From CAYLZW01 sp964388085 (lineage in GTDB: Bacteria > Myxococcota > UBA727 > CAYLZW01): a stretch of 64,000 nt of DNA. Position numbers and translations under genes: made by a program. The notes beneath the pieces are model-generated. The model had not been told where the DNA came from. It worked only from the letters and a program-made list of their open reading frames with translations, and did not search any database. The stretch spans positions 1 through 64,000 of the forward strand of contig CAYLZW010000001.1 of the NCBI GenBank assembly GCA_964388085.1, read 5' to 3'. Position 1 is the first letter of the stretch, and each line of letters begins with the position of its first letter. Below are positions 42,657-51,308 of the stretch, in pieces.

Positions 42657-44264
42657 CTACCGGATCGAACGAATCGAGTTCATCGCGTTCTGGTGCATGG
42701 AGTTCAGGATGTTGCTGATCGCCTGCATGACGGCCGCGAGCTCGTTGTTCTGGTTCTTGAGCTCCTCGAACAACACCTGACGGGACTTCATCGGCGCGCT
42801 CGCCTCGGCGGCGCCCGTCGTCGCTGCTGCTGCTGCTGGCGCCGCGGCAGGATCAGCGGCGGCGGCCTGCGAGAGGGCCGCTGCGGCCGCGTCGGGAGCC
42901 TCGGCGGCGGCCTGCTGGGGAGCGACCTGCTGGTAGGCCTTGGCCGCCTCGGGGTAGTGCGCCATCGACGTCGAGAGCTGCTTCAGCTCGCCGAGCTTGG
43001 CGCCGAGATCCTTGTCGGAGGCGAGCAGCGAGTCGACCATGAAGCTCGCGATCTTGTCCTCGAGCTTGTCGCTCTGGCGCAGCTTCTGGGCGAAGGGATC
43101 GCTCGGATCGGCGGCGTTGATGCGCGGCAGCGCCGACAGGTCGATGTCGTCGCCGAGCTGGGTCTTGGCCCAGTCCACGATGGGCTTGAAGGTGTCGCTC
43201 TCGAGGTACACGCCCGGCGTGCGGCGCAGCGCGTTCACGAGCGAGCCCGCGATGAGCTTCGAGACGGGCGGCTCGAGGCGCGCGAGCTTCTCGGCGATGG
43301 TGCCGGCCTCGCTCGCGTTGATGAACTTGTCGTCGTCGTTCATGTGGTGATGCACCGACTGAACGAGCGCGTCGAGGTGACGCTTGGTCTCCTTCATGTA
43401 GCTCGGATCGAGGCTCGCGGCCGCGTCGCTGGGCGCGGCGCTGCCGGCCTCCGCGGGCTTGGCGTCGCCCGCGAGGCCGTTCTGCTTCATGAAGTCGTTC
43501 ATGTTCGACTTCGCGCTCTGGGGCTTTTGGGCCTCCTGCTCGGCGCGCTGGATCTCGGCGAGCTTGTCGATCTGCTCCTGCTGCATCTGGCCGGCGATGT
43601 GGATCATGAAGGCCGCGAGGATGTCCTCGAAGCAGGCGCCGCTGGCGATGAGCTGCGAGAGATAGTCGACGTTGCCGGTGCCCTTGGCGTCGAGGTTCGT
43701 GGTCCAGTCGGACACGCCGCCCTTCTGATCGAGCCCGCCCATCCAGTCGCGGAAGGTCTTGCGCGCGTCGGTGTCGAGCTTGACGGTGCCGTCGCGGCTG
43801 GCGTTTCGGATGACGCCCGCGAGGAACTGCCGGTTCGGCATGTCGAGCAGCGTGTCCGCGCGCGTGGTGAGCGCCTTCATGGTCTTGCGATCGAGCCGCG
43901 GCGTCTTCGCCATGGTCTCGACGCCCATCTGAAAGGCGCTGCGCGACGAGTTCAGCCCGACGAGCTCGGCCGCCTGGCGCGGCTCGAGGTCGCGCGCCTG
44001 CAAGCCGAAGTGCTCGGCGAACTTCTTCCGTCCCTCGGGCGAGGTCTGAAAGACGTCGTTCTGGAGCAGCGCGATGATCTCGGCCTCGACCAGCTTGCGG
44101 TCGGCCGGCTGCATCTTGCCGAGGTGATCGACGATCTGCTGCGCTTCGCCGCCCGTGACCGCGATGCCCTGGGCGCTGCCGGGCTCGATGGACTTGCCGA
44201 TCTCCGCCAGGACGCGGTTGATGGCCTCGAAATTCGGTCGAGCGACGCCCGAGACAGCAGCCAT
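42657..44264 (-). CDS. three-repeat helical protein with T3SS-translocator-like tail
   Basis: A 535-residue Ala/Gln-rich protein with no signal peptide. Three divergent internal repeats are visible at about 36-87 (TGGEAQQIVDHLGKM, GRKKFAEHFG), 130-176 (LTTRADTLLDMPNR, DARKTFRDWMG) and 325-381 (NASEAGTIAEKLARL, FKPIVDWAKTQLG). The C-terminus, after an Ala-rich linker, is a helical hairpin: RQVLFEELKNQNNELAAVM then ISNILNSMHQNAMNSIRSIR, similar in style to needle or translocator proteins. The middle has a coiled-coil-like QMQQEQIDKLAEIQRAEQEA. The start at 44262-44264 has ggag upstream. A type III secretion link is inference; I recognise no named family. Confidence 0.7.
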   Translation of the reverse strand: MAAVSGVARPNFEAINRVLAEIGKSIEPGSAQGIAVTGGEAQQIVDHLGKMQPADRKLVEAEIIALLQNDVFQTSPEGRKKFAEHFGLQARDLEPRQAAELVGLNSSRSAFQMGVETMAKTPRLDRKTMKALTTRADTLLDMPNRQFLAGVIRNASRDGTVKLDTDARKTFRDWMGGLDQKGGVSDWTTNLDAKGTGNVDYLSQLIASGACFEDILAAFMIHIAGQMQQEQIDKLAEIQRAEQEAQKPQSAKSNMNDFMKQNGLAGDAKPAEAGSAAPSDAAASLDPSYMKETKRHLDALVQSVHHHMNDDDKFINASEAGTIAEKLARLEPPVSKLIAGSLVNALRRTPGVYLESDTFKPIVDWAKTQLGDDIDLSALPRINAADPSDPFAQKLRQSDKLEDKIASFMVDSLLASDKDLGAKLGELKQLSTSMAHYPEAAKAYQQVAPQQAAAEAPDAAAAALSQAAAADPAAAPAAAAATTGAAEASAPMKSRQVLFEELKNQNNELAAVMQAISNILNSMHQNAMNSIRSIR

Positions 44265-44658
44265 GATCTTGTGCTCCGTTCTGCGCTGTTGTGCGTGTAA
44301 GGCACACACGTTCGGACAGGTTATCGGCTGATAACCGGCCCGGGACCCCCATTCTTTGCGAGATCCCGCCGTTTTGGCGAGCGCCGGGCCACAGGGGGCG
44401 GGGAGACAGGTGACGGGCGCCCAGCCGCGCGCGGGCGAACCTCGAGGCCCCGCCGCTATGCTTGTGCGTGGATGGCCGCGTGATCGCGATCTGTCCTCCT
44501 GGTGCTGGCGCCCGCGTCGTTGTCTGGCGACGCGGGCGTCATCTTTTTCGGAGCCGCGAGCAGCGAACGAGCCGCGCGCCCGGGTTCGGGCTTGGCGCGC
44601 GACGAACGCCGGTGCACAAGGTCCCTTCTGCTTTCCGGCTCCCGGTGGAGGTGCTCCC
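44265..44658. promoter_or_regulatory. 394-nt divergent intergenic region with perfect 18-nt palindrome
   Basis: No gene is seen. ggttatcggctgataacc (44319-44336) is an inverted repeat with 7-nt arms, 54 nt before the start of the minus-strand repeat protein; it is a good operator candidate. A second, weaker inverted element (gtgcgtgtaaggcacacac, about 44291-44309) lies closer to that start. On the plus side TATGCT at 44457-44462 is a possible -10 box. A T-run-free layout argues against an intrinsic terminator here. Confidence 0.45.
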
Positions 44659-45765
44659 ATGACGGAACAGGTCGAGCTCGACGACATCCTCGACGAGGCC
44701 TACGCGGCGCTGTTCGACGGCGAGGTCGAGGAGGCGCGGCGCCTGCTCGATGTCGCGCGACAAAACGACAGCAAGGATAGAGACGTCCTGCTGCTCGAGG
44801 CCGACGTCTTCGAGGCCGAAGGCGCCGGGGAAGAGGCCGTGGCCGCCGTGGAGGAGGCGCTCAAGGAGTACCAGGACGACCTGGCGCTCACCTTCCGCTA
44901 CGCCACCTTGCTGCTCGACGTGTACGACGACGTGCCCGCGGCCCGGCCGCTGCTCGAGGACGTGGTGGAGCGCCTCGAGGCCGGCGAGCACCCGGGCGTC
45001 AAGGCGGCCGAGGGCACGGACGCCGCCAACGACGACGAGGAGGAGGACGAGGCCCTGGCCGAGCTGCGGCTCGAAGCGTGGCTGACGCTCTCCGACTGCC
45101 GCGCGGCCGACCACGATCCCGTCGGCGCCCTGCAGGCGGCCGAGAAGGGCGTGGAGCTCGCTCCCGACGACGCCCAGGCCCGCCTCGCGCGCGGGGCGGC
45201 GCTGTTCGATCTCTGTCGCCTGGAGGACGCCGAGAAGGCGGTGGCGCAGGCGCTCGATCGCGACCCGCGCTCGGGCGACGCCTACTGGCTGCGCGGCCGC
45301 ATCCTGACCGTGCGCGGCGACGACAAGGGCGCCCAGAAGGCGCTCGAGCGCGCGGTCGCCCTCGACGGCGAGCGCTTCGCGACCCCGCTGCGCATCCCCG
45401 AGGACGACTTCGTCAGCATCATGGAGGAGAGCCTCGAGGAGCTGCCCGAGCAGGTGCGCAACTATCTGAAGAACGTCGCCATCGCGGTCGAGGACGTGCC
45501 GCCGCTCGACCGCCTGCAGCTCTCGGATCCGCCGCTCTCGCCCGGCTCGCTCGGGCTGTACGAGGGCACGCCGCCGTCGTTGGCCTCGGGCGAGGACCCC
45601 TGGTCGCACCTGCCGAACCAGATCACGCTGTTCCGGAAGAACATCGAGCTGAGCGCCAAGGACGAGGACGATCTGCGCGAGCTGATCGCGAGCACCCTGC
45701 TGCACGAGGTGGGTCACTACCTCGGCCTCGACGAGGATGACCTGGACGAGCGCGGCCTCGGCTGA
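44659..45765 (+). CDS. TPR protein with C-terminal zincin (Zincin_1-type) metallopeptidase domain
   Basis: A 368-residue protein. The N-terminal ~240 residues are TPR-like helices (LDDILDEAYAALFDGEVEEA, LARGAALFDLCRLEDAEKAV). The C-terminal part is a zincin with TLLHEVGHYLGLDEDDLDERG: HExxH with a third His/Asp-rich ligand region, like PF06262 (possible zinc metallopeptidase), normally a single small domain of about 120 residues. The fusion to a TPR array is uncommon and suggests protein-partner recruitment to the protease. The start ATG 44659-44661 follows ggtggaggtgct. It is encoded 61 nt before DUF1178. The substrate is unknown. Confidence 0.83.
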   Translation: MTEQVELDDILDEAYAALFDGEVEEARRLLDVARQNDSKDRDVLLLEADVFEAEGAGEEAVAAVEEALKEYQDDLALTFRYATLLLDVYDDVPAARPLLEDVVERLEAGEHPGVKAAEGTDAANDDEEEDEALAELRLEAWLTLSDCRAADHDPVGALQAAEKGVELAPDDAQARLARGAALFDLCRLEDAEKAVAQALDRDPRSGDAYWLRGRILTVRGDDKGAQKALERAVALDGERFATPLRIPEDDFVSIMEESLEELPEQVRNYLKNVAIAVEDVPPLDRLQLSDPPLSPGSLGLYEGTPPSLASGEDPWSHLPNQITLFRKNIELSAKDEDDLRELIASTLLHEVGHYLGLDEDDLDERGLG

Positions 45766-45826
45766 CGTGTCCCTGAGCTGATCGCAACGGATGCCAGTTG
45801 CGATGCAGGGCGCTACATTGGCCGCG

Positions 45827-46297
45827 ATGTACATCGTCGACCTGGTCTGCGAGCAAGGGCACAAGTTCGAGGGCTGGTATGACTCGGCGGCCGAGCTGCG
45901 CGCGCTCGAGCAGAGCGGTGAGGTGACCTGCCCGCTCTGCGACGCGTCCGCGAAGACGGTGCCGACGGCTTCGCGCGTCTCGACGAGCAAGACCCGCGGT
46001 GATGTCGAGGGACGTTCGCTGTCGGCGCGCCTGCCGCGGCCGGCGCAGGCGACCGCCTCGCCGCCGGCGAAGATGCCGCTCGAGGTGCAGCAGGCGCTCG
46101 CCAAGGTGCTCCAGCACGTTCGCCAGACGCACGAGGACGTGGGGCCGCAATTCAGCGAGCGGGCCATCGCGATGCACCGCGGGGAAGAGCCCCATAAGCC
46201 CATCCGGGGGGAGGCGGACGAGGAGCAGGAAGAGCGGCTGCTCGACGAGGGAGTGCCGTTCGTGAAGCTGCCCGTGCCGGACATCGAGCAGAACTGA
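45827..46297 (+). CDS. DUF1178 zinc-ribbon-type protein
   Basis: A 156-residue protein of the DUF1178 family: MYIVDLVCEQGHKFEGWYDS and VTCPLCDASAKTVPTASRV at the N-terminus, and a helical C-terminal half (PLEVQQALAKVLQHVRQTHED, then SERAIAMHRGEEPHKPIRGEA). The family is widespread in Proteobacteria-like genomes, and its function is unknown. The start ATG 45827 has no Shine-Dalgarno sequence but has TACATT 7 nt before it. It is followed by a strong intrinsic terminator. Confidence 0.9.
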   Translation: MYIVDLVCEQGHKFEGWYDSAAELRALEQSGEVTCPLCDASAKTVPTASRVSTSKTRGDVEGRSLSARLPRPAQATASPPAKMPLEVQQALAKVLQHVRQTHEDVGPQFSERAIAMHRGEEPHKPIRGEADEEQEERLLDEGVPFVKLPVPDIEQN

Positions 46298-46312
46298 ACC
46301 GCGCTCGTTTGG

Positions 46313-46339
46313 GACGACCATTTCTGTGGTCGTTTTTTT
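46313..46339 (+). terminator. intrinsic terminator after DUF1178 gene
   Basis: Stem acgacca / tggtcgt with loop tttctg, followed by a run of seven T. It is one of the few clear Rho-independent terminators in the window. Confidence 0.88.
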
Positions 46340-46420
46340 GGAGCGCGATCTGGGTGCCTCTAGGCTCCCTTTGTCGCCAGCGGTCGCCATCTGGAGCACG
46401 CCGGCGCAAGGAGGAGCCCT

Positions 46421-46876
46421 ATGGTCGCCGTCGTCGCTGACAGACTCGCTGAGCCCTTTGATGATGGGCAATTCGTCGCGGAGCAGCTCGCGGAGATCGT
46501 GCCGTTTCCGCGCATCCCCAAGGGCGCGCCGGCGCTGGCTCCGACGCGGCCGCGCATCGCCTATGGGGGGGACGACGATCCGCGCACGGCGACGCGCAAG
46601 GATGTGGCGCTCAAGTGTTGGCTCATGGACGACGAGGGATCGGCGCGCGGCTATGCCCTCGACATCAGCAAGGACGGCGCGCGGCTCTCCGGCGTCGGCT
46701 CGCGATTTACGGTCGGACAGCGCCTGCTCTGTAAGCTGCTGCTCGACGCCAAGCAGCCGGCCCTCGTCGTGCGCTGCAAGATCGTGCGCGTCTCGAGCGG
46801 CGAGGTCGGCGTGCGCTTCCTCGAGCTCGGCTTCGACGAGTGGTTCCGGCTCGGGCGCTTCCTCGACCGCCTGTGA
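46421..46876 (+). CDS. PilZ-domain protein (c-di-GMP receptor candidate)
   Basis: A 151-residue protein. The PilZ core is at about 50-150 with RTATR (the RxxxR c-di-GMP motif) and DISKDGARLSG (DxSxxG), then VRCKIVRVSSGEVGVRFLEL. Both motifs are intact, so c-di-GMP binding is likely. The N-terminal 50 residues (Pro/Ala-rich) are unassigned. aaggagg just upstream of the ATG is a strong ribosome-binding site. The pseudokinase fusion nearby also has MshEN-like (c-di-GMP-related) sequence, so a c-di-GMP circuit is a fair inference. Confidence 0.92.
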   Translation: MVAVVADRLAEPFDDGQFVAEQLAEIVPFPRIPKGAPALAPTRPRIAYGGDDDPRTATRKDVALKCWLMDDEGSARGYALDISKDGARLSGVGSRFTVGQRLLCKLLLDAKQPALVVRCKIVRVSSGEVGVRFLELGFDEWFRLGRFLDRL

Positions 46877-46924
46877 GCTGCCGATACCCGGAGGTACCGG
46901 CAGCCCTCGTCTCGCGTCAACGCC

Positions 46925-48268
46925 TCAGGGGACCTCGACGAAGACGGAGACGGGCGACGAGGACACCTCGAGCGGCGCGCCGACGTCGTCCACGCCGGTG
47001 CAGCTGAGCTCGAAGGTGTTCTCCTCCGTGATGGCGACCGTGTAGCCAGCGGAGCTCGTCGGCACGGTGCTGAGCACGGGCTCGGCCGCGGAGGACGCCC
47101 ACACGGACAACGTGCAGGCGCTGACGAAGTACGCGTCCCAGGCGAGCACGACGTCACCGCCGCCGGTCGGCAGCGAGTCGGCGGGCTCGACGACGCGGAA
47201 GCCGGTGATGGCCGGGCCGACCTCGATGGTGAACTCCGTGGTCTCCTGCCAGTCGAGGTTGCCGCAGCTCACGGTGCCGATGGTCTGTTCGGTGACGTCG
47301 ACGCTCACGCAGCCTTCGGCGCCTGCCGGATAGAAGAGGCTGATGCTCGGGACCTCCACCGTGCAGACGAGCAGGTCGCGCGCGGACCAGCACACCTCGG
47401 TGGTGCCGCCGCCCCAATCGAGCGCCGGCGGCGTCATCGTGACGGTGATCGAAGGATTCGGCAGCACGAGGCCGACCTCGAAGGTGGCGACGGCCACGCT
47501 GCAGCCGTCGTTGATGACGATGGCGTTCTGGCGGGCGAGGATGGCCCAGCTCGGCGTGAACGCGAAGTCGTAGCTGCCGGCCTCCCCGTCGACGGCGACG
47601 CCTTCGCCGAGGGTCGCTCCGGTGCCGAGGTAGTCGAACGACAGCGGGTCGCGACCGCCGCTGACGCTCAGGCGAACGTTGTAGGTCTCGCCCGAGACGT
47701 GGACCGGGGGCAGCTCCGGATCGGACGGCTGCTCGAGCTCCACGGAATTGACGACGAGCGGCTCGACGCCCGTGCACTGCGGCTCTGTGCCATTGCAGAC
47801 ATACGTGGGCTCGCCGGCCTCCGCTTCCGAGAGCGCGCCGTCACCGTCGGCGTCGACGCCCGCGCGAACCGCGACGCCACCCGCCGGACAGGCCTCGCCC
47901 GGCGCCTCATCCGCGACGCTCACGAGCGCCTCGGCGCCATCCGTGCCATCCGCGCCGTCGTTTCCGTCGGTGCCATCCGTGCCGTCATTGCCGTTAGCGC
48001 CGTCATTGCCGTTGGTGCCGTCGCTGCCGGCGGCGCCGTTGCAGACGTACTGCGTGTCGCCGATCTCCTCGTCGGAGAGCGCGCCGTCCCCGTCGGCGTC
48101 GACGCCCGCGTGAACGGCGGTGCCCCCCGTCGCGCAGTTGTCTCCCGGGGCTTCGCTGTCCATGCGGACGAGGCCGCTCTGGCCGGCGGGGCCTTCGCAG
48201 CCGAGCGCCATCGACAGAACCAGCAGGGTGCACAGGCGGAGGCCGTGCGGCAGAGAACATCGCTTCAT
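46925..48268 (-). CDS. collagen-like and calcium-site-like lipoprotein
   Basis: A 447-residue lipoprotein with lipobox (MALGC, Cys near 24). It has two copies of a Cys-flanked calcium-site module (GVDADGDGALSDEEIGDT-type EF-hand-like DxDGDG...E) ending in YVCNG, separated by a collagen-like (Gly-x-Asp/Asn) tract of about 36 residues. The rest has Ig-like or fibronectin-like strands and Cys residues. It is probably a surface adhesion or filament-forming protein; the function is inference. The start was chosen at MKRCSLP, with the lipobox soon after. Confidence 0.78.
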   Translation of the reverse strand: MKRCSLPHGLRLCTLLVLSMALGCEGPAGQSGLVRMDSEAPGDNCATGGTAVHAGVDADGDGALSDEEIGDTQYVCNGAAGSDGTNGNDGANGNDGTDGTDGNDGADGTDGAEALVSVADEAPGEACPAGGVAVRAGVDADGDGALSEAEAGEPTYVCNGTEPQCTGVEPLVVNSVELEQPSDPELPPVHVSGETYNVRLSVSGGRDPLSFDYLGTGATLGEGVAVDGEAGSYDFAFTPSWAILARQNAIVINDGCSVAVATFEVGLVLPNPSITVTMTPPALDWGGGTTEVCWSARDLLVCTVEVPSISLFYPAGAEGCVSVDVTEQTIGTVSCGNLDWQETTEFTIEVGPAITGFRVVEPADSLPTGGGDVVLAWDAYFVSACTLSVWASSAAEPVLSTVPTSSAGYTVAITEENTFELSCTGVDDVGAPLEVSSSPVSVFVEVP

Positions 48269-48534
48269 TTCATCAACCTCGTGGACATGGAGAGAGTGCG
48301 GCGCGGCGCGACGCCATGCAGGCGTTGCAGCGCTCGTGCGGCGAACCCTGCCGAACAAGACGGGCGCGAGTCAAACCCCCGCCGCGATTGATCGCTCGCG
48401 GGCAGTCCGGGCTTCACGCGCCGCTTCTGACGACGTGTCGACGGGAGCCGAAGAGCCTGCGCACGCCACCCGGACAGCCGTCCGCCTTCCGCGCTCGACG
48501 TGCTAAGCGCGAGGACTCAGCAGCGGAGGCTCCC

Positions 48535-49695
48535 ATGTCGCAGCGTGTGCCCCCCTACCAGTATGCGTCTCCGGGCGCGGTGGCGTTCGGTCCTGGCCTC
48601 GCCGGGAGCCTCGCCACGCAGCGGCCGCTGCGGAAGGCGGAGCGCGTGCTCGTCGTGTCCGACGCCGGCGTGCGGGACGCGGGCCTGCTCGAGCGGGTGA
48701 CGACGGGCCTCGGCGACAAGGTCGCGCTCGTCGACGATCGCGTGGTGGCGGACGGGGACGCCGAGCACATCTTCGCGCTCGCCGAGCAGGCGCGCACGGC
48801 CGGCATCGACGCCATCGTGGCGCTCGGTGGCGGCTCGGTCATCGACACGGCCAAGTCCGTCGCCGCGCTGCTGGCCAAAGGCGGCCGGCTGCAGGACCTC
48901 GACGGTGTCGCCACGGTGCGCGAAAAGCTCCTGCCGCTCGTCGCCGTGCCCACCACGGCCGGCACCGGCGCGGAGGCCACCCAGTTCGTCGTCGTCGCCG
49001 ATCGGCAGGCGGGCCGCAAGATCATCCTCATCGATAATTCCCTGGTGCCGGCGCTGGCGGTGCTCGATCCCGAGCTCGTGCTGGGGCTGCCGGCCAGCGT
49101 CACGGCAGCCACCGGCGTGGACGCGCTCACGCACGCGGTCGAGGCGCTCGGCTCGCGCATGCGCAACCCCTTTGGCAGCGCGCTCGCGCTCGAGGCCGCG
49201 CGCCTCATCACCGCCGAAGACGGCCTCGCCCGCTGCCTCGCGGAGCCGAGCGATCTCGCCGCGCGCGGACGGATGTTGACCGCCGCCTGCCTCGCCGGGC
49301 AAGCCATCTCGACGAACATGCTCGGCGCCTGCCACGCGTTCGCGCATGGCCTCGGCGCCCTCAAGGGCGTGCCGCACGGCGTCGCCAATGGGCTGTTCCT
49401 CGTCCCCGTCATGCGCTTGAACCTCGAGAAGGCGCGCGTCCCCTATGCGCAGCTCGGCCTCGCGCTCGGCGGTCAAGGCGACGAGACGGCGCTCGCGGAG
49501 CACGCCATCGCGACGGTGGAGCGCGTGGTGCACGAGGTCGCGTCCGTACCGCGGAGCCTGCGAGCGGTGGGCGTCGTGGACGACGACGTGCCCGCGCTCA
49601 CGAAGCTCGTCATGGCCGACCCGGACCTCGCCACGAACCCGGTGCAGATCACCGAGCCCGCGCGCTTCGAGGAGCTGATTCGCGCGCGAATGTGA
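48535..49695 (+). CDS. iron-containing alcohol dehydrogenase
   Basis: A 386-residue cytosolic enzyme of the Fe-ADH group. The NAD-binding GGGSVIDTAKS motif is near 99, VPTTAGTGAEAT near 140 is the classic signature, and metal ligands are visible in DALTHAVEAL and CHAFAHGLGALKGVPHGVAN (Asp and His residues). It probably reduces an aldehyde or ketone with NAD(P)H; subfamilies act on butanol, glycerol, lactaldehyde or maleylacetate, and this one cannot be chosen. cggaggc is upstream of the ATG. It is isolated, with no pathway partners beside it. Confidence 0.93.
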   Translation: MSQRVPPYQYASPGAVAFGPGLAGSLATQRPLRKAERVLVVSDAGVRDAGLLERVTTGLGDKVALVDDRVVADGDAEHIFALAEQARTAGIDAIVALGGGSVIDTAKSVAALLAKGGRLQDLDGVATVREKLLPLVAVPTTAGTGAEATQFVVVADRQAGRKIILIDNSLVPALAVLDPELVLGLPASVTAATGVDALTHAVEALGSRMRNPFGSALALEAARLITAEDGLARCLAEPSDLAARGRMLTAACLAGQAISTNMLGACHAFAHGLGALKGVPHGVANGLFLVPVMRLNLEKARVPYAQLGLALGGQGDETALAEHAIATVERVVHEVASVPRSLRAVGVVDDDVPALTKLVMADPDLATNPVQITEPARFEELIRARM

Positions 49696-49723
49696 GGGCA
49701 CAGGGCACGGGGCACAGCGCACA
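49694..49723. repeat. short tandem gggcaca(g) repeat
   Basis: Starting at the alcohol dehydrogenase stop, the unit gggcacag repeats about three times with drift, ending in gcgcacagg. It is a small AC-containing tandem repeat in a 150-nt gap with no gene. It is either noise or a variable-number tract. Confidence 0.4.
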
Positions 49724-49845
49724 GGGTTGTGTCGCTTTGGGGACGGGCGAGCCTGTCGAGCGCGTGTTGGTGCGCTTTCCGCCGCGGCGCCGCGACGCCT
49801 GGCAGGTTGCGCCCGAGGCGAGCGGTCCTCTAAAGCGAACGTCCC

Positions 49846-51243
49846 TCAGCCGAAGCAGATATCGAGCGCCTCGTCGAGGTTCTTGACCGGGAACAGCTCG
49901 ACGCCGTCCGGCACCTCGAGGCGATCGACGTTCGTGCGGGCCAGCAGCGCGCGCCGAAAGCCGAGCTCGCGCGCCTCCGACAGGCGCGCCTCCACGCGTT
50001 GCACCGCGCGCACCTCACCGCTCAAGCCCACCTCGCCGAAGGCGACGAGATCGTGCGGCACCGGGCGGTTCTTCAGGCTCGAGGCGAGCGCGAGCGCCAC
50101 CGGCAGATCAGCGGCGGTCTCGCTCAAGGTGATGCCGCCGGCGACGTTCACGAACACGTCGTGCCCCGCGAGCGACATGCCGCAGCGGCGCTCGAGCACG
50201 GCGGCGATGACCGCGCAGCGCGTGGAGTCGATGCCCACCGTCGTGCGCCGCGGATTTCCGAACGGCGTCTGTACGCATAGCCCCTGCACCTCGACGAGGA
50301 GCGGCCGCGTGCCTTCGAGGGCCGCCGTCACCACCGAGCCGGGAGCGCCGTCCGGCCGCTCGGCCAGAAACAACGCCGAGGGGTTCTCGACCTCGCAGAG
50401 GCCCTCCCCGCGCATCTCGAACACGGCGCTCTCGTTGGTGGAGCCGAAGCGGTTCTTGCTCGCGCGCAGCACGCGATAGGGCCCCGAGCGCGTGCCCTCG
50501 AACGCCAGCACCGTATCGACCATGTGCTCGAGCGTCTTCGGCCCCGCGATGGCGCCCTCCTTCGTCACGTGTCCGACGAGGAAGGTGGAGATGCCGCGCA
50601 CCTTGGCGAGGTGCATCATGCGCGCGGTCACCTCGCGCACCTGGCTGACGGAGCCGGGCGCGGCCTCGAGGTCCGACACGTAGACCGTCTGCACGGAGTC
50701 GATGATGAGCGCCTCGGGCGCCGTGCGATCGATCTCGGCGTGCACGAGGTCGAGGTCGGTCTCCGCGAGCAGGAACAGCTGGTCGTGCAGCGCGCCGAGG
50801 CGCTCGGCCCGAAGGCGCGTCTGCGCGACGGACTCCTCCGCGGACACATACAGCGTGCGGATGCCGCTGGCCGCGAGCTGCTTGGCCACGGTGAGCAGGA
50901 GCGTGCTCTTGCCGACGCCGGGCTCGCCGCCGATGAGGGTGAGGGAGCCGCGCACGAGGCCACCGCCGAGCACGCGATCGATCTCGCCGATGCCGAGCGG
51001 GCGGCGCGGCACCTCCTCGCCGCGCACCTCGGTGATGGGGGTCGCGCGCGTGGCCGGCCGGGGTCCCTGCCCTCTGCCTCGCGCGCGCGCCGCCGCCGGG
51101 GACGCCTTCGCCACCGTCTCCTCGACGAAGGAATTCCAGCTGTTGCACGCGGGGCAGCGGCCGAGCCACTTGCGCTCGGCGTTCCCGCACTCGTTACAGC
51201 GGTACACCGACTGGGTCTTGCTTCCGCTCGCTCTCGTCGCCAC
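49846..51243 (-). CDS. radA: DNA repair protein RadA (Sms)
   Basis: A 465-residue protein with the N-terminal four-Cys zinc finger CNECGNAERKWLGRCPACNSW (split over about residues 17-37), Walker A GEPGVGKST near 106, the RadA-specific KNRFGS motif near 258 and the C-terminal Lon-like protease fold (VNVAGGITLSETAADLPVALA). It processes recombination intermediates (branch migration) in recombinational repair. The start is the GTG at 51241-51243, with agaggag 6 nt upstream. Confidence 0.97.
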   Translation of the reverse strand: MATRASGSKTQSVYRCNECGNAERKWLGRCPACNSWNSFVEETVAKASPAAARARGRGQGPRPATRATPITEVRGEEVPRRPLGIGEIDRVLGGGLVRGSLTLIGGEPGVGKSTLLLTVAKQLAASGIRTLYVSAEESVAQTRLRAERLGALHDQLFLLAETDLDLVHAEIDRTAPEALIIDSVQTVYVSDLEAAPGSVSQVREVTARMMHLAKVRGISTFLVGHVTKEGAIAGPKTLEHMVDTVLAFEGTRSGPYRVLRASKNRFGSTNESAVFEMRGEGLCEVENPSALFLAERPDGAPGSVVTAALEGTRPLLVEVQGLCVQTPFGNPRRTTVGIDSTRCAVIAAVLERRCGMSLAGHDVFVNVAGGITLSETAADLPVALALASSLKNRPVPHDLVAFGEVGLSGEVRAVQRVEARLSEARELGFRRALLARTNVDRLEVPDGVELFPVKNLDEALDICFG

Positions 51244-51308
51244 AGGCGCTCCTCTCGTTCGCCACCCCACACCATCCGAGGGAGCGCGCGAGGATTTGCG
51301 GCCAATCG

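Noticed and set aside
42693..44300. Long plus-strand open frame opposite the three-repeat protein
   Set aside because: Composition-driven shadow. The minus frame has internal repeats, a start with a ribosome-binding site and a coherent C-terminus.
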